This document shows positions 4,413-12,460 of a DNA stretch of 20,300 bases, piece by piece. The stretch is from a virus, in IMG/VR virus record IMGVR_UViG_3300044955_000057, positions 1 to 20,300 of that record. The stretch is one strand, 5' to 3'. Made by a program: the position numbers and the translations under genes. The notes under the pieces are model-generated. The model ran no database searches. It was not told where the DNA came from and was given only the letters and a program-made list of their open reading frames with translations. Every line of letters starts with the position of its first letter. Position 1 is the stretch's first letter.

Positions 4413-5043
4413 TCATTAACTTCCTAATATGCTCTTTGCCCTTTTGACCAGTCCAATGATATACCAGCGGATTTTCTGGTACGGTGTTATCTATATGCTG
4501 AATACGAAGTACATTATAGCGGTTTGGTACGTCTTCGATGTACTGCAATCTTTTTAGTGGTGAATCCATAAGCTCATGTAATACTTCTTGATCACCGCGC
4601 AGCTTAGTCATTTGGCATTCAGCATTCCAGCGCTTTAAGATATCTGGCTGGCCCTCATATGCAACTACACCTGAGTTATGCCAGGTCTCGCCTTTGCGCA
4701 TCGTCCAAGGTTGATCTATAATCATAGACAATTTCTCGGGTTTGACATACGAAAATATATTAGAGATATCACCTACAACTTCACAGTCAACATCAATCCA
4801 GCAGACTTGTTCAGCGAATGCAGAAGCAATCATCATCGCCTTTGGCTTCTTAAACCAACCATTCAAATCACTCCGTACAGACTTACGGATGGACGGAAAA
4901 AGACTACTTTCCATACCGAAGTCCATGATCATCAATGGAATATCGTTATGCTTTTTAAATATTTCTACAAACCACGGAAGCATCCATTCGGTATGAGAGT
5001 CACATCCAGTAATGAATAGTTTAGATAATTTTGTACTTGTCAT
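4405..5043 (-). CDS. GT-A fold glycosyltransferase with DxD motif (212 aa)
   Basis: The core strand CWIDVDCEVV carries the metal-binding DxD (Asp84, Asp86). It is followed by NSGVVAYEG and DQEVLHEL, the order seen in GT8-like and related nucleotide-sugar transferases, and by HWTGQKGK near the C-terminus, like the terminal H.....K of GT8. It should transfer a sugar from a nucleotide donor; acceptor unknown. The gene overlaps the end of the GT25 gene upstream by 23 bases. No ribosome site lies at normal distance: AAGG is separated from the ATG by a 16-base palindrome plus seven bases, so folding may create the start site. Confidence 0.78.
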   Translation of the reverse strand: MTSTKLSKLFITGCDSHTEWMLPWFVEIFKKHNDIPLMIMDFGMESSLFPSIRKSVRSDLNGWFKKPKAMMIASAFAEQVCWIDVDCEVVGDISNIFSYVKPEKLSMIIDQPWTMRKGETWHNSGVVAYEGQPDILKRWNAECQMTKLRGDQEVLHELMDSPLKRLQYIEDVPNRYNVLRIQHIDNTVPENPLVYHWTGQKGKEHIRKLMNG

Positions 5044-5665
5044 TATAATTGTGCTTAGCTAAGCACCCTTCTGTTTTCTGGATAGTAGTGAATGTGTCAC
5101 GTGCCTCTACCGGCCAAGGGTAATACTCTTCCAGCCATGGGAATCTACCAAGATGTAAAAATACGTCAGTCGGCCCTGCGGCGATATAAGCGCGTTGAAT
5201 AAACTCTCTAGCACCAGCTGGTTTTAACATATAAGCGTGTGCACCAGGAAAGTATTGCTTCGACGTTAAGGGATTTACACCAAGCTTCATTGGTCTTTGA
5301 GCTTTACCATAGCTCGGTTTACCAATATTCATAGCTTTATCGAAGTTTGCAAATATGTTCACAGAGTCTACGAAGTATGCATCGTGCTCAAGAATCATAT
5401 AATTTGAATTATTCCTTACACAATTTTCCCACAAAGAGAAGTGTGACAGAAAGGCAGATACACAATTCTCGAATCGGGAGTATTTTTCCTCGAATCCTTT
5501 CACGGGGATATTCTTCTTACGGGCATACGAAATCGGATCTTTAGCTGGGGTAATAGCCGGAAACTTTTCTACCTCAATCCCATACTTTGCTGCTGACTTA
5601 ATACACCGATCTGCTGCTTTTACAGATTCTGGATTTTCCATAATTGTAATTACATATGCTTTCAT
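5021..5665 (-). CDS. GT25-family glycosyltransferase (214 aa)
   Basis: The opening MKAYVITIMENPES, the segment NCVSAFLSHFSLWENC (68-83) and ILEHDAYF (91-98) are hallmarks of the LPS/collagen glycosyltransferase family 25, where the E.D motif (Glu93, Asp95) binds metal and donor. Family members usually transfer galactose or glucose to LPS core or protein. The start overlaps the stop of the next-upstream GT25 gene as ATGA, so translation is coupled. It is a paralogue of that gene: the two share the N-terminal MKAY pattern and the SH..LW and ILEHDA motifs. Confidence 0.85.
   Translation of the reverse strand: MKAYVITIMENPESVKAADRCIKSAAKYGIEVEKFPAITPAKDPISYARKKNIPVKGFEEKYSRFENCVSAFLSHFSLWENCVRNNSNYMILEHDAYFVDSVNIFANFDKAMNIGKPSYGKAQRPMKLGVNPLTSKQYFPGAHAYMLKPAGAREFIQRAYIAAGPTDVFLHLGRFPWLEEYYPWPVEARDTFTTIQKTEGCLAKHNYNDKYKII
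5044..5070 (-). promoter_or_regulatory. Hairpin-bridged ribosome binding site
   Basis: On the minus strand AAGG (5067-5070) is followed by GTGCTTAGCTAAGCAC (5051-5066), a perfect palindrome that folds as a 6-bp stem with an AGCT loop, then AATTATA and the ATG at 5043. Linear spacing is 23 bases; with the hairpin folded out it is seven. T4 gene 25 is known to use mRNA folding in this way. The same bases encode the end of the upstream protein. Confidence 0.55.
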
Positions 5666-6357
5666 GATGATGTTGTAGAGGGTAAGCCCTGCACTCCTGT
5701 ATAATAAATTTTAGTTACGCCAAGTGTACGTACAAGTTGTCGACACATAATAGCATCATTTGGCCATAGTCCGTATTCAGTCACCAGATCCAACATCTTC
5801 TTAGCCCCGGATGGTTTCATTATATATGCCGAATTACCAGCGATGCCTTGTGGCACATATTCTTCGTCGATAACTGGCGGACGTTGGATTAGTGATTCTT
5901 TCTTTTGAACAGATTCATGGAACTGACGAGAACGACGTGTAGCACCACGAGGATCATTAATACCAATTATATCATACTTACTATCATCTGTAACCCACTC
6001 TGGTAGCTTTTGTTTCCAAACAGCATCATGTTCCAGAATAATAATTGCTTCGTTTTCTTTATAGCATTTTAACCATAGCTTATAATGTGATAGAGCACAG
6101 GCAATACGTGCATCATAATTCTTAGTAGGATATGGGGTTTTTAACAGTCCAGTCGCAATATCACGAACTGGTTTATCCCAAGGGTAATTCCAAATAAGAT
6201 TTAATACTGCCAATTGTCCTAAGCTTTCTTCAGCAGTAACAGCATCGTAACGTTGTATTTCGAAGTCGTTACCAACTACTTCCGAAGACTTAACCATAGT
6301 TTCATAGCCAAGTTCAGATACCTTATTGCCATTTATTACAATAGCGTATGCTTTCAT
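5662..6357 (-). CDS. GT25-family glycosyltransferase (231 aa)
   Basis: It has the family order MKAYAIVING at the start, ARIACALSHYKLW (83-95) and IIILEHDAVW (105-114) with the E.D pair at 109 and 111, then GNSAYIMKPSGAKKM, which matches the family's 'ayml...A..l' helix. It is longer than its neighbour because of an insert after residue 45. Start and stop are both coupled as ATGA to the sulfotransferase upstream and the second GT25 downstream. Expected role: addition of a hexose to a glycan or protein acceptor in the cytoplasm of the infected cell. Confidence 0.82.
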   Translation of the reverse strand: MKAYAIVINGNKVSELGYETMVKSSEVVGNDFEIQRYDAVTAEESLGQLAVLNLIWNYPWDKPVRDIATGLLKTPYPTKNYDARIACALSHYKLWLKCYKENEAIIILEHDAVWKQKLPEWVTDDSKYDIIGINDPRGATRRSRQFHESVQKKESLIQRPPVIDEEYVPQGIAGNSAYIMKPSGAKKMLDLVTEYGLWPNDAIMCRQLVRTLGVTKIYYTGVQGLPSTTSS

Positions 6358-6863
6358 TTCTTCAACTCATTCAAGTGGGGAAATTTGGTCATATCGGTCT
6401 TAACGCCTAAGAACTCTGCAAGTTTTTGTGGAGATTCGCCTCCAACGATATCTATAACCAACATACGATCGCCAAACCATGCACGTACATCTGCATCGTG
6501 TCGGTCCCAAGCTTTACTGGCTTGCTGTCGATTCGGGAATGGTGCACCGTATAGCATACGCCGTACGTTTACTTGTCCTTGTGATTGCTGCCATTGCTTC
6601 TTGCGTTCTAGATATGGCACAATGGAATCTAACCATTTCTCCTTGTCACGTACAGTGTACACAAACTTCGATCCCGGAAACTTTAGATCCAGCTCACGAA
6701 AGTTTAGCGCTACAGGAATATCTGTAGCGCCATCACTATTTGGATCCCATAGTTGCTGGTCATTGGGATAATGAATAGTTTGCCAGCCCCACTGGTTTAA
6801 TACGCTATTCAGTGTGGTTGTACCGGTACGGGATAGACCAATTCCAAATACTTTATATTTCAT
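6354..6863 (-). CDS. Sulfotransferase-family protein (169 aa)
   Basis: Residues 5-18 (VFGIGLSRTGTTTL) form the 5'-phosphosulfate-binding loop of PAPS-dependent sulfotransferases. FPGSKFVYTVRDKEKWLDS (62-80) is the 3'-phosphate motif with Arg72 and Ser80. It would move sulfate from PAPS to a sugar hydroxyl. It is short compared with many family members (about 250-300 aa) but keeps both cofactor motifs and the C-terminal FLGV segment. It overlaps the upstream methyltransferase gene by eleven bases, with only a weak AAGAGA site, so it probably depends on coupling. PAPS would come from the host. Confidence 0.85.
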   Translation of the reverse strand: MKYKVFGIGLSRTGTTTLNSVLNQWGWQTIHYPNDQQLWDPNSDGATDIPVALNFRELDLKFPGSKFVYTVRDKEKWLDSIVPYLERKKQWQQSQGQVNVRRMLYGAPFPNRQQASKAWDRHDADVRAWFGDRMLVIDIVGGESPQKLAEFLGVKTDMTKFPHLNELKK

Positions 6864-7440
6864 TTGTGTTTCTCTTAAATACTAAAACTGTTCCCCCGTG
6901 TTTTGCACCGTTTTTCATAATCTCCATTTCAAGATACATCCCATGGGATTTTGCCCATTCTTTGACCTCAGACTGTGTCGCACAAAGAGGGTCACTCCAA
7001 ATTGTTTTATTATTTTGACTGTCGCTCCATTCAATAAGTAATCGACCATCAAGAGTAAGTTGATCCCTCCAAACTTTAAGTGTTTCAATTGGCGTGATAG
7101 AATGATCTAATGCATTTGAATACACTATATCGAATTTACCAACCCAATCCGGATTGACCTTGTTAAAATCCCAGATAGTAGTCATTTCAGCTTTGGCAGC
7201 TTTTTCAGATAGTTCCGACCCCCAAACATAACATCCGAAATATTCTTTGAATAATTTCTGTTCTTCGCCAGATCTAGTACCATGACATAGAATAGACTTT
7301 ATATTTTTATTTTTCAGGGATTCGTAAATTGCTTGGGCTACATTTATCTGAATATAGACCAGTTTACCGTATTTCAGTTCAGTAGTTTCTTTTTGAGCTT
7401 TAATATACTCATCATAATTTTTATATTCGTATACTTTCAT
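6853..7440 (-). CDS. Class I SAM-dependent methyltransferase (195 aa)
   Basis: The Rossmann core starts at SILCHGTRSGEE (49-60), the SAM-binding strand and loop. GSELSEKA follows in place of the usual acidic ribose-binding strand, then FDIVYSNALDHS as the post-motif strand and LTLDGRLLIEW as the last core strand. This is the methyltransf_11-like order. The substrate is probably a sugar, given the sulfotransferase and glycosyltransferases around it. A weak GAAAG site lies upstream and a 24-base gap separates it from the preceding gene. Confidence 0.8.
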   Translation of the reverse strand: MKVYEYKNYDEYIKAQKETTELKYGKLVYIQINVAQAIYESLKNKNIKSILCHGTRSGEEQKLFKEYFGCYVWGSELSEKAAKAEMTTIWDFNKVNPDWVGKFDIVYSNALDHSITPIETLKVWRDQLTLDGRLLIEWSDSQNNKTIWSDPLCATQSEVKEWAKSHGMYLEMEIMKNGAKHGGTVLVFKRNTNEI

Positions 7441-7464
7441 AGTCTTTACTTTCGAGTATATTCT

Positions 7465-8283
7465 TTAAATGTCATAACCCCAATCCTTACGTGGTAGATT
7501 TACAATCTTCAGCAGTTGTTCTTCGGATAGATCATCTGCACCGGGAAACTGACAATGCACGAACTTAGTATCCTCATTACGCCAATCCATAATACGACGC
7601 TTCGGATTAATCTTATCCTTTGTACCATGAATATAGCTATTCCATCCGCCATCCATAATCTGTACGTCAAATCCTTTAGCAAACATCATTGCATGTAAGT
7701 AAGGTTGGTCACACGTATAAAAGCTATCGAGTCTTGCATTACGAATAAGCCTTACGTACTGGTCAAACTTAACAAAGTCACGCTGTGCTTTCTTACGACC
7801 GGCTGCAGAGTATAGAACCATTCCGGTGTTATAGACCTTAATCAAACCATCCTCTGTACGTGGCATAGGCACGCCGTAGGCAGCCTCTACAGTGTTTGCC
7901 CATAGATTATCTGCTTCAGACGTAATGCGTCCTAGCGTGATCGTACGTTGCTTTGGCTGGAACGGTTCTTCACAGATGCCGATCTCGCCCTGGAAAGCAT
8001 CGAAGATATTCTCTTCAAGACCATCGACTGCAAACACATCTGTATCTACGAATAGGATCTTTTCATACTGATCCCAATGTGAATCGAACAGTGGCTTGAA
8101 TGCACCATAGTGTGGTGAATAGTTACCAAAGTCCATGTTCATTCTTGTACGAAGCCACTGCGGATTATCTTCGAATCGATAATCTGCACCAATGCGCGCG
8201 GCATATGCTTTCATGTTATTTACGCCCGCGTGCACACTTGGGCGAACATTTCCATCCCAATATTGGTAGATTGCAGTTTTCAT
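7465..8283 (-). CDS. GT-A fold (GT8-like) glycosyltransferase (272 aa)
   Basis: The N-terminal IYQYWDG and MKAYAARIGADY form the first strand and helix shared with the transferases at 9905-10573 and 10573-11358. ILFVDTDVF (76-84) holds the DxD (Asp80, Asp82), and YNTGMVLYS and CDQPYLHAMM are the acceptor-side motifs seen in GT8. VHCQFPGADD near the end may supply the terminal His ligand. The start overlaps the upstream FkbM stop as TAATG. The donor sugar is unknown. Confidence 0.8.
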   Translation of the reverse strand: MKTAIYQYWDGNVRPSVHAGVNNMKAYAARIGADYRFEDNPQWLRTRMNMDFGNYSPHYGAFKPLFDSHWDQYEKILFVDTDVFAVDGLEENIFDAFQGEIGICEEPFQPKQRTITLGRITSEADNLWANTVEAAYGVPMPRTEDGLIKVYNTGMVLYSAAGRKKAQRDFVKFDQYVRLIRNARLDSFYTCDQPYLHAMMFAKGFDVQIMDGGWNSYIHGTKDKINPKRRIMDWRNEDTKFVHCQFPGADDLSEEQLLKIVNLPRKDWGYDI

Positions 8284-8957
8284 TATTCTCTCACAAATAT
8301 ATCGTCAATTACGATAGTATTGACTCGTTTATAGCCTAGGTCTTCTAAAAATTTTTGAGATTCTAAACTATGGGGTGAGCCTCTTTCTAACTGAATAACG
8401 GGAGAACATTTTTTAAGGGTTTCTTGCATACCGATTAGCGGTTCCATGTTATAACCTTCAGTATCAATTTTTATAAAATCAACATGATTGAAATTAAATG
8501 AATCAATGCTTCTACATTCGACCTGAATGGGCTTTTGCGCTACAAAAGTTTTTCTAAGGGGATTGTTCCAACGAGTATCGATTAGCTTCTGGGTAGCCTC
8601 CGATTGAACGACGTTTGACCCGGGGTTTTCAGGATTTATGTATATAGTAACTTCTCCTTCTTTATCCCCGATAGCAATATTACGAATAAAAATATTTTCG
8701 ATGTCTCGAGTATTATATTCCAGACATTCGTATAAAGCCGGAATTGGTTCGAAAGAAAATACTTGATCAAACAACTTAGAATATTGGATAGCTGATGTTC
8801 CAATGTGACCGCCGAAATCTAAACAAAGCCTTGTATTTTTAAATAGCTTTTGGCAGTATCGCCATTGACTTAGATCATGGTTAGCTGTGTCTGTAAAAAT
8901 AGCACCTGTTTGCTTCTGATAATCAGGAAATGCTATACCGTCTTTATTAAATATCAT
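8283..8957 (-). CDS. FkbM-family methyltransferase (224 aa)
   Basis: LDFGGHIGTSAIQYSK (46-61) is the SAM-binding motif, SFEPIPALYECLEYN (68-82) the second FkbM motif, and VDFIKIDTEGYNMEPL the signature post-core block of the family. FkbM enzymes O-methylate sugars or polyketides, and in phages they occur beside glycosyltransferases. AGGA lies eight bases before the ATG, giving it its own ribosome site after a fifteen-base gap from the epimerase gene. It is coupled to the downstream glycosyltransferase by TAATG. Confidence 0.9.
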   Translation of the reverse strand: MIFNKDGIAFPDYQKQTGAIFTDTANHDLSQWRYCQKLFKNTRLCLDFGGHIGTSAIQYSKLFDQVFSFEPIPALYECLEYNTRDIENIFIRNIAIGDKEGEVTIYINPENPGSNVVQSEATQKLIDTRWNNPLRKTFVAQKPIQVECRSIDSFNFNHVDFIKIDTEGYNMEPLIGMQETLKKCSPVIQLERGSPHSLESQKFLEDLGYKRVNTIVIDDIFVRE

Positions 8958-8972
8958 TCGGGTTTCCTATTT

Positions 8973-9908
8973 TTATGCATTGTATTTTTTATACCACTCC
9001 ACGAAGTTACGTACACCGTCAGCAATGTCAGTAGTAGAAGCGTAACCAAGCTTTTGAATTTTAGTGGTATCACTCCACGTTTCTTTAGCATCTGCTGGAT
9101 GAGGTGGCTGGAAGTCATATATTGCTTGTCCGTTACCTACGTTCTTTTCAATTTCCCGAATAAAGTCCATCAAATCTACTTGCTTACCGTTACCTAAACA
9201 GTACGTGTCACGTGGTGTCATATTATGTGACACTAACCAGATGCCTTGGACGATATCATCGACGTAAGTAAAGTCACGCTTCATGTTACCATTGTTATAA
9301 ACAGTAATTGGCTTACCTTCAATGATGTTCTTAGTGAATGTAAACAGTGCCATATCCGGACGACCATACGGTCCGTATACAGTAAAAAAGCGGAGACAAA
9401 CCGCATTCGGAATTTTTGATACGTGGAACTGATGTTCATTGGTTAATTTAGTATAGCCGTATGGACTTAACTGACGCCCGGGCTTTTCGACCTCATTCCA
9501 TGGTAGGGGATTGCCTTCCATTACACATGAAGTGGATGCATAAATTACATTTTCTATCCCGAGTGATTCACACGAGTTAATAACACACTGCGTTCCATGA
9601 ATATTGTTATCGATGTATTGGACAGGTTCGTCAAGAGATACGCGTACACCAGCGCTTGCAGCTAGGTGAATAACCAGGTCAGGTTTTGCTTCCATCATAT
9701 AGCTAGTCATATCCTTTGAACGAATATCTATGCGACCGACATTAACTCCCTCGTCCCAAAGTACCCCTGCGCGATATTCTTTTAGATCAGGATCATAATA
9801 CTCGTTAAAGTTATCTACACCCCATACATCCCAACCGTTTTGTTTATACTTAAGTGCAGTATGAAATCCAATAAATCCTGCAATGCCAGTAATAAATACC
9901 GTTTTCAT
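8973..9908 (-). CDS. NAD-dependent epimerase, UDP-glucuronate 4-epimerase-like (311 aa)
   Basis: GIAGFIG (8-14) is the NAD-binding G..G..G motif. The catalytic Tyr-x3-Lys is at 150-154 (YGYTK), with STSC just before the catalytic region. HLAASAGVR (81-89) and the block at 166-218 containing FFTVYGPYGRPDMALF and MKRDFTYVDDI are characteristic of UDP-glucuronate/galacturonate 4-epimerases (the WbnF/LspL group). Its length fits the family (310-340). It would interconvert UDP-GlcA and UDP-GalA, supplying a donor for the neighbouring transferases. ATGA overlap with the upstream gene, plus a GAGG site. UDP-glucose 4-epimerase activity is the alternative. Confidence 0.85.
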   Translation of the reverse strand: MKTVFITGIAGFIGFHTALKYKQNGWDVWGVDNFNEYYDPDLKEYRAGVLWDEGVNVGRIDIRSKDMTSYMMEAKPDLVIHLAASAGVRVSLDEPVQYIDNNIHGTQCVINSCESLGIENVIYASTSCVMEGNPLPWNEVEKPGRQLSPYGYTKLTNEHQFHVSKIPNAVCLRFFTVYGPYGRPDMALFTFTKNIIEGKPITVYNNGNMKRDFTYVDDIVQGIWLVSHNMTPRDTYCLGNGKQVDLMDFIREIEKNVGNGQAIYDFQPPHPADAKETWSDTTKIQKLGYASTTDIADGVRNFVEWYKKYNA

Positions 9909-10573
9909 ATCAATCCTCTTTCCACCAAAGCTTTGTAGTTCTCGATCTTGGGTCGCTTTAGTCCACCTTGTTTAATTTTCGTACGTATATGGACTATGTA
10001 TGAGTCTTCTACATCTTCCTCGAAGCTGCTTTTATTCCACATATCACGTGTTAAATAATTCTTAGGTTCGTTCTTAATACCAGCAAGAACCGCAAGACGA
10101 TGCATAATACCCTCGTCTTCATAGTTCCCACTAAACTGTGATACTTCATTATAACGAATATGCTTACGAAGTAACATCCTAATATTACGATCTAATCTAT
10201 AGATCGATCCACCCCAGTAAGCATAGTTTGGATCACCAAGTAGCGGGAACTTACGTGCAAGGTTACGCACAAGTGTTTCCTGAATGCCATAGTGACGACC
10301 GATACCAGTCTCGTCACGGAAGATATCTTTGTCGATGTTTTTACGTACGAACATATCCGGATCCATCATTACGACTGTATCATACTGGTCGAATTTTGGA
10401 TCTAGCATTACTAGTTTCTGGCATGGGCTTGTAAGACCTGGTCGAAACGCCGGACCATTAACCAGCATATGATCAGCGTCAAGAGACTTTGCGTAACCCA
10501 TAATGTTAGCAACAGATAAACGAGTAAGCTCGTTAATAGGACCTTCCCAATGTTGTAAGATAATGTTATTCAT
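9905..10573 (-). CDS. GT-A fold (GT8-like) glycosyltransferase (222 aa)
   Basis: It opens with IILQHWEG and IMGYAKSLDADH, matching its paralogues at 7465-8283 and 10573-11358. VVMMDPDMFV (67-76) carries the DxD (Asp71, Asp73). YAYWGGSIYRLD is the acceptor loop in the place of NTGM/NMGI in the others. The C-terminus has a basic KIKQGGLKRPK segment. It is coupled upstream by TAATG and downstream by ATGA, so it sits inside one tight translation unit with the epimerase. Confidence 0.78.
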   Translation of the reverse strand: MNNIILQHWEGPINELTRLSVANIMGYAKSLDADHMLVNGPAFRPGLTSPCQKLVMLDPKFDQYDTVVMMDPDMFVRKNIDKDIFRDETGIGRHYGIQETLVRNLARKFPLLGDPNYAYWGGSIYRLDRNIRMLLRKHIRYNEVSQFSGNYEDEGIMHRLAVLAGIKNEPKNYLTRDMWNKSSFEEDVEDSYIVHIRTKIKQGGLKRPKIENYKALVERGLI

Positions 10574-11358
10574 TAGATATTCATCATCAGCTCTTTTACA
10601 TTTTCCCCATGTGCAGGAAGCTTATCTTTTAAAAAGAAGTGGATAAAATGCGCTTGTTTAATATGATCATCCCGCACACCTTTATATAGTGCATTGAATC
10701 GCCAATCAAGATTCTTGACCTTCATCTTCGATTCTTTTACAAAGACATTTAGTAGCGTCTGATCGGTCGACCACTTCCATGCGCCCATACCATCGATGAA
10801 CGGCTTAAATCGCGGACGACGTAGGAACTGCAATGGGGTTTCACCGTCGAGGTAATCATTGAATGATTTGTTTAATACCATGATGCCCATGTTATAGAAG
10901 TTAGCACCACGATCATCCCATTCAAACAGTTTATTCAGTGGTGCCATACCATACTGCATACGTGAGTAGTTTGAGATCTTTGCCTTATATTGTGGCGTGA
11001 TCGGCATGTCTTTTTCTAGAACCCCACCAAAGCTATACTCAGAAGGTAACTCATCAAAGATAGATGGAGCACTGCTGCGAATATAACAGTCAGCATCGAT
11101 AATCGCCACTTGGTCGTACTCTCTAAGATAGGCGAACGCATTCTCCTTTTCGTAGATCGGTAGGAAACCGCCGTGTTTCTCATAGCTTTCTTTGCTCCTA
11201 TTTGTCATGAACACATCAGGCTTAATCATAAGAATAGGAGTACGCTGAACAACGTACTCCGCACCAATTCTTTTGGCATATTCTTTTACACTTGCTGTGC
11301 AATGGTCGTACAGCTTCGAGCGTTTACCCAGATAGACCTGATAGATTAACTTCTTCAT
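10573..11358 (-). CDS. GT-A fold (GT8-like) glycosyltransferase (261 aa)
   Basis: The N-terminus LIYQVYLG with VKEYAKRIGAEY matches the two related transferases downstream. QVAIIDADCYI (83-93) holds the DxD (Asp88, Asp90). NFYNMGIMVLN and STDQTLLNVFV follow as in GT8 enzymes, and HFIHFFLKDK near the end may be the C-terminal ligand motif. Start and stop both use TAATG overlaps. I infer nucleotide-sugar-dependent transfer; neither donor nor acceptor can be read. Confidence 0.78.
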   Translation of the reverse strand: MKKLIYQVYLGKRSKLYDHCTASVKEYAKRIGAEYVVQRTPILMIKPDVFMTNRSKESYEKHGGFLPIYEKENAFAYLREYDQVAIIDADCYIRSSAPSIFDELPSEYSFGGVLEKDMPITPQYKAKISNYSRMQYGMAPLNKLFEWDDRGANFYNMGIMVLNKSFNDYLDGETPLQFLRRPRFKPFIDGMGAWKWSTDQTLLNVFVKESKMKVKNLDWRFNALYKGVRDDHIKQAHFIHFFLKDKLPAHGENVKELMMNI

Positions 11359-11570
11359 TATACATTCCTTAAAATAGTCTCCGCAATCTCGATAGCCTCG
11401 TCAAATCCCTTACGGAATCGATTGCCGGGAGCACAGTACTCATAAAAGTATTTAATATTTTGGATAGTACCATGCTTGTGATGATCATCTAACTGAAAAT
11501 CTTTTACAAGATCTTCCCACTGACTACGTAGATTTAGGATTTCAAATACTGACATTTTAGCCAACGACAT
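11358..11570 (-). CDS. Small hypothetical protein within the glycan island (70 aa)
   Basis: I do not recognise this protein. The start MSLAKM is preferred because AAGGA lies about eleven bases upstream; an ATG four codons earlier (11582) has the same site directly against it. The protein is soluble and helical, with a central H-rich turn (DDHHKHG) and aromatic YFYEYC. It overlaps the HAD gene upstream and is joined to the glycosyltransferase downstream by TAATG, so it is expressed with the island. Confidence 0.68.
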   Translation of the reverse strand: MSLAKMSVFEILNLRSQWEDLVKDFQLDDHHKHGTIQNIKYFYEYCAPGNRFRKGFDEAIEIAETILRNV

Positions 11571-12129
11571 ATTGGTATACATCCTTCCAGTTTTTCATAA
11601 GAGGACAGGGACCGTCGTAGTCCATATTGAAACCGTGTTCCATGATAATGGCATCAAGACCCATATTATAACCAAGGTCTGCATTTTCTACCTTATCCTC
11701 AATCCATACATCATATGAGTTACGGTATGGTTCTAGTGCTTCGTGCTTATCTGCACCAGTATCGAGGAACACGAACTTCTCAAACACAGTAGAACCAAAC
11801 AACTTATTCAGGTTTGCGATACGAAGCTCTTGAGCAGTAGGCTCTAGGGATAGAGATGTGATAACGTGAAATACACAGCCGTGCTTACGGTGAAGCTTAT
11901 CAACGTAGTGCATAGCATCACGAAGAGGAGGTAAGAAACCGATAGCCGAGCTTTCGTTGAAGAACTTGACCAGTCGTTTCTTTTCTTCTGTTGGGATTCC
12001 ATAGCGATCCCCTACATCATAGTATTTGGAAGCATCCTGTACTTCGCCATATCCATGGCGTTGCATCCAAGTATTAAAAGCATACTCCCAGTTCAGAAGT
12101 ACACCATCACAGTCAGTCAAAATTCGCAT
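11557..12129 (-). CDS. HAD-superfamily hydrolase, 5'(3')-deoxyribonucleotidase-like (190 aa)
   Basis: The N-terminus MRILTDCDGVLLNW carries the HAD nucleophile motif DxDG. VFHVITSLS is the second motif with its Thr-Ser, and VWIEDKVENADLG contains the late acidic motif (ED) of the superfamily. The closest shape is the 5'(3')-deoxyribonucleotidase group often found in phages, which removes phosphate from nucleotides; a sugar-phosphate phosphatase is also possible next to a glycan island. The start two codons downstream of the first ATG is chosen because AAGGAG then lies nine bases away instead of three. It overlaps the upstream membrane-protein gene by 17 bases. Confidence 0.75.
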   Translation of the reverse strand: MRILTDCDGVLLNWEYAFNTWMQRHGYGEVQDASKYYDVGDRYGIPTEEKKRLVKFFNESSAIGFLPPLRDAMHYVDKLHRKHGCVFHVITSLSLEPTAQELRIANLNKLFGSTVFEKFVFLDTGADKHEALEPYRNSYDVWIEDKVENADLGYNMGLDAIIMEHGFNMDYDGPCPLMKNWKDVYQYVVG

Positions 12130-12460
12130 AGTCATTATCTCCTTTAATCACTGTCGATTGTACCTCAATTTCATATTGTTGTAAATATTTTTTACCATAC
12201 TTCCGAATATTTTTTCCGGTGTACCAGTACAACCAGCTATGCAAACAATGGTCTTTGTCCCAGAAAATTAGGAAGTCAATAAGCCAGACGAGATGAAATC
12301 GGTTTTGTTTCTTCCGGCTATAATTCCTAGCAGAAAATGTCTGATTTGACGGACCTCCCAGAATTACATTTATTAAGACAGATAGTGCAATACCAACTCG
12401 CTCAAGATACTGAAGTGTTTTCTTCAGTAAGAAGATCGTCGTCCTCTTCATATTCATCAT
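12113..12460 (-). CDS. Conserved phage small membrane-associated protein (115 aa)
   Basis: The N-terminus is basic and followed by a hydrophobic helix (VGIALSVLINVILGG). The block QTFSARNYSRKKQNR and then VWLIDFLIFWDKDHCLHSW look like a conserved motif that I recall from other T4-like phage and bacterial hypothetical proteins, with no known function. It may span or lie on the membrane. The start is uncertain: ATGs occur at 12460, 12457 and 12451, and only a weak GAGAG lies upstream. It overlaps the small gene before it by 59 bases. Confidence 0.7.
   Translation of the reverse strand: MMNMKRTTIFLLKKTLQYLERVGIALSVLINVILGGPSNQTFSARNYSRKKQNRFHLVWLIDFLIFWDKDHCLHSWLYWYTGKNIRKYGKKYLQQYEIEVQSTVIKGDNDYANFD

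Noticed and set aside
8955-8990. TATAAAAAA before the FkbM gene as a late promoter
   Set aside because: It departs from TATAAATA at the last two positions of the octamer and encodes YKK at the end of the epimerase.
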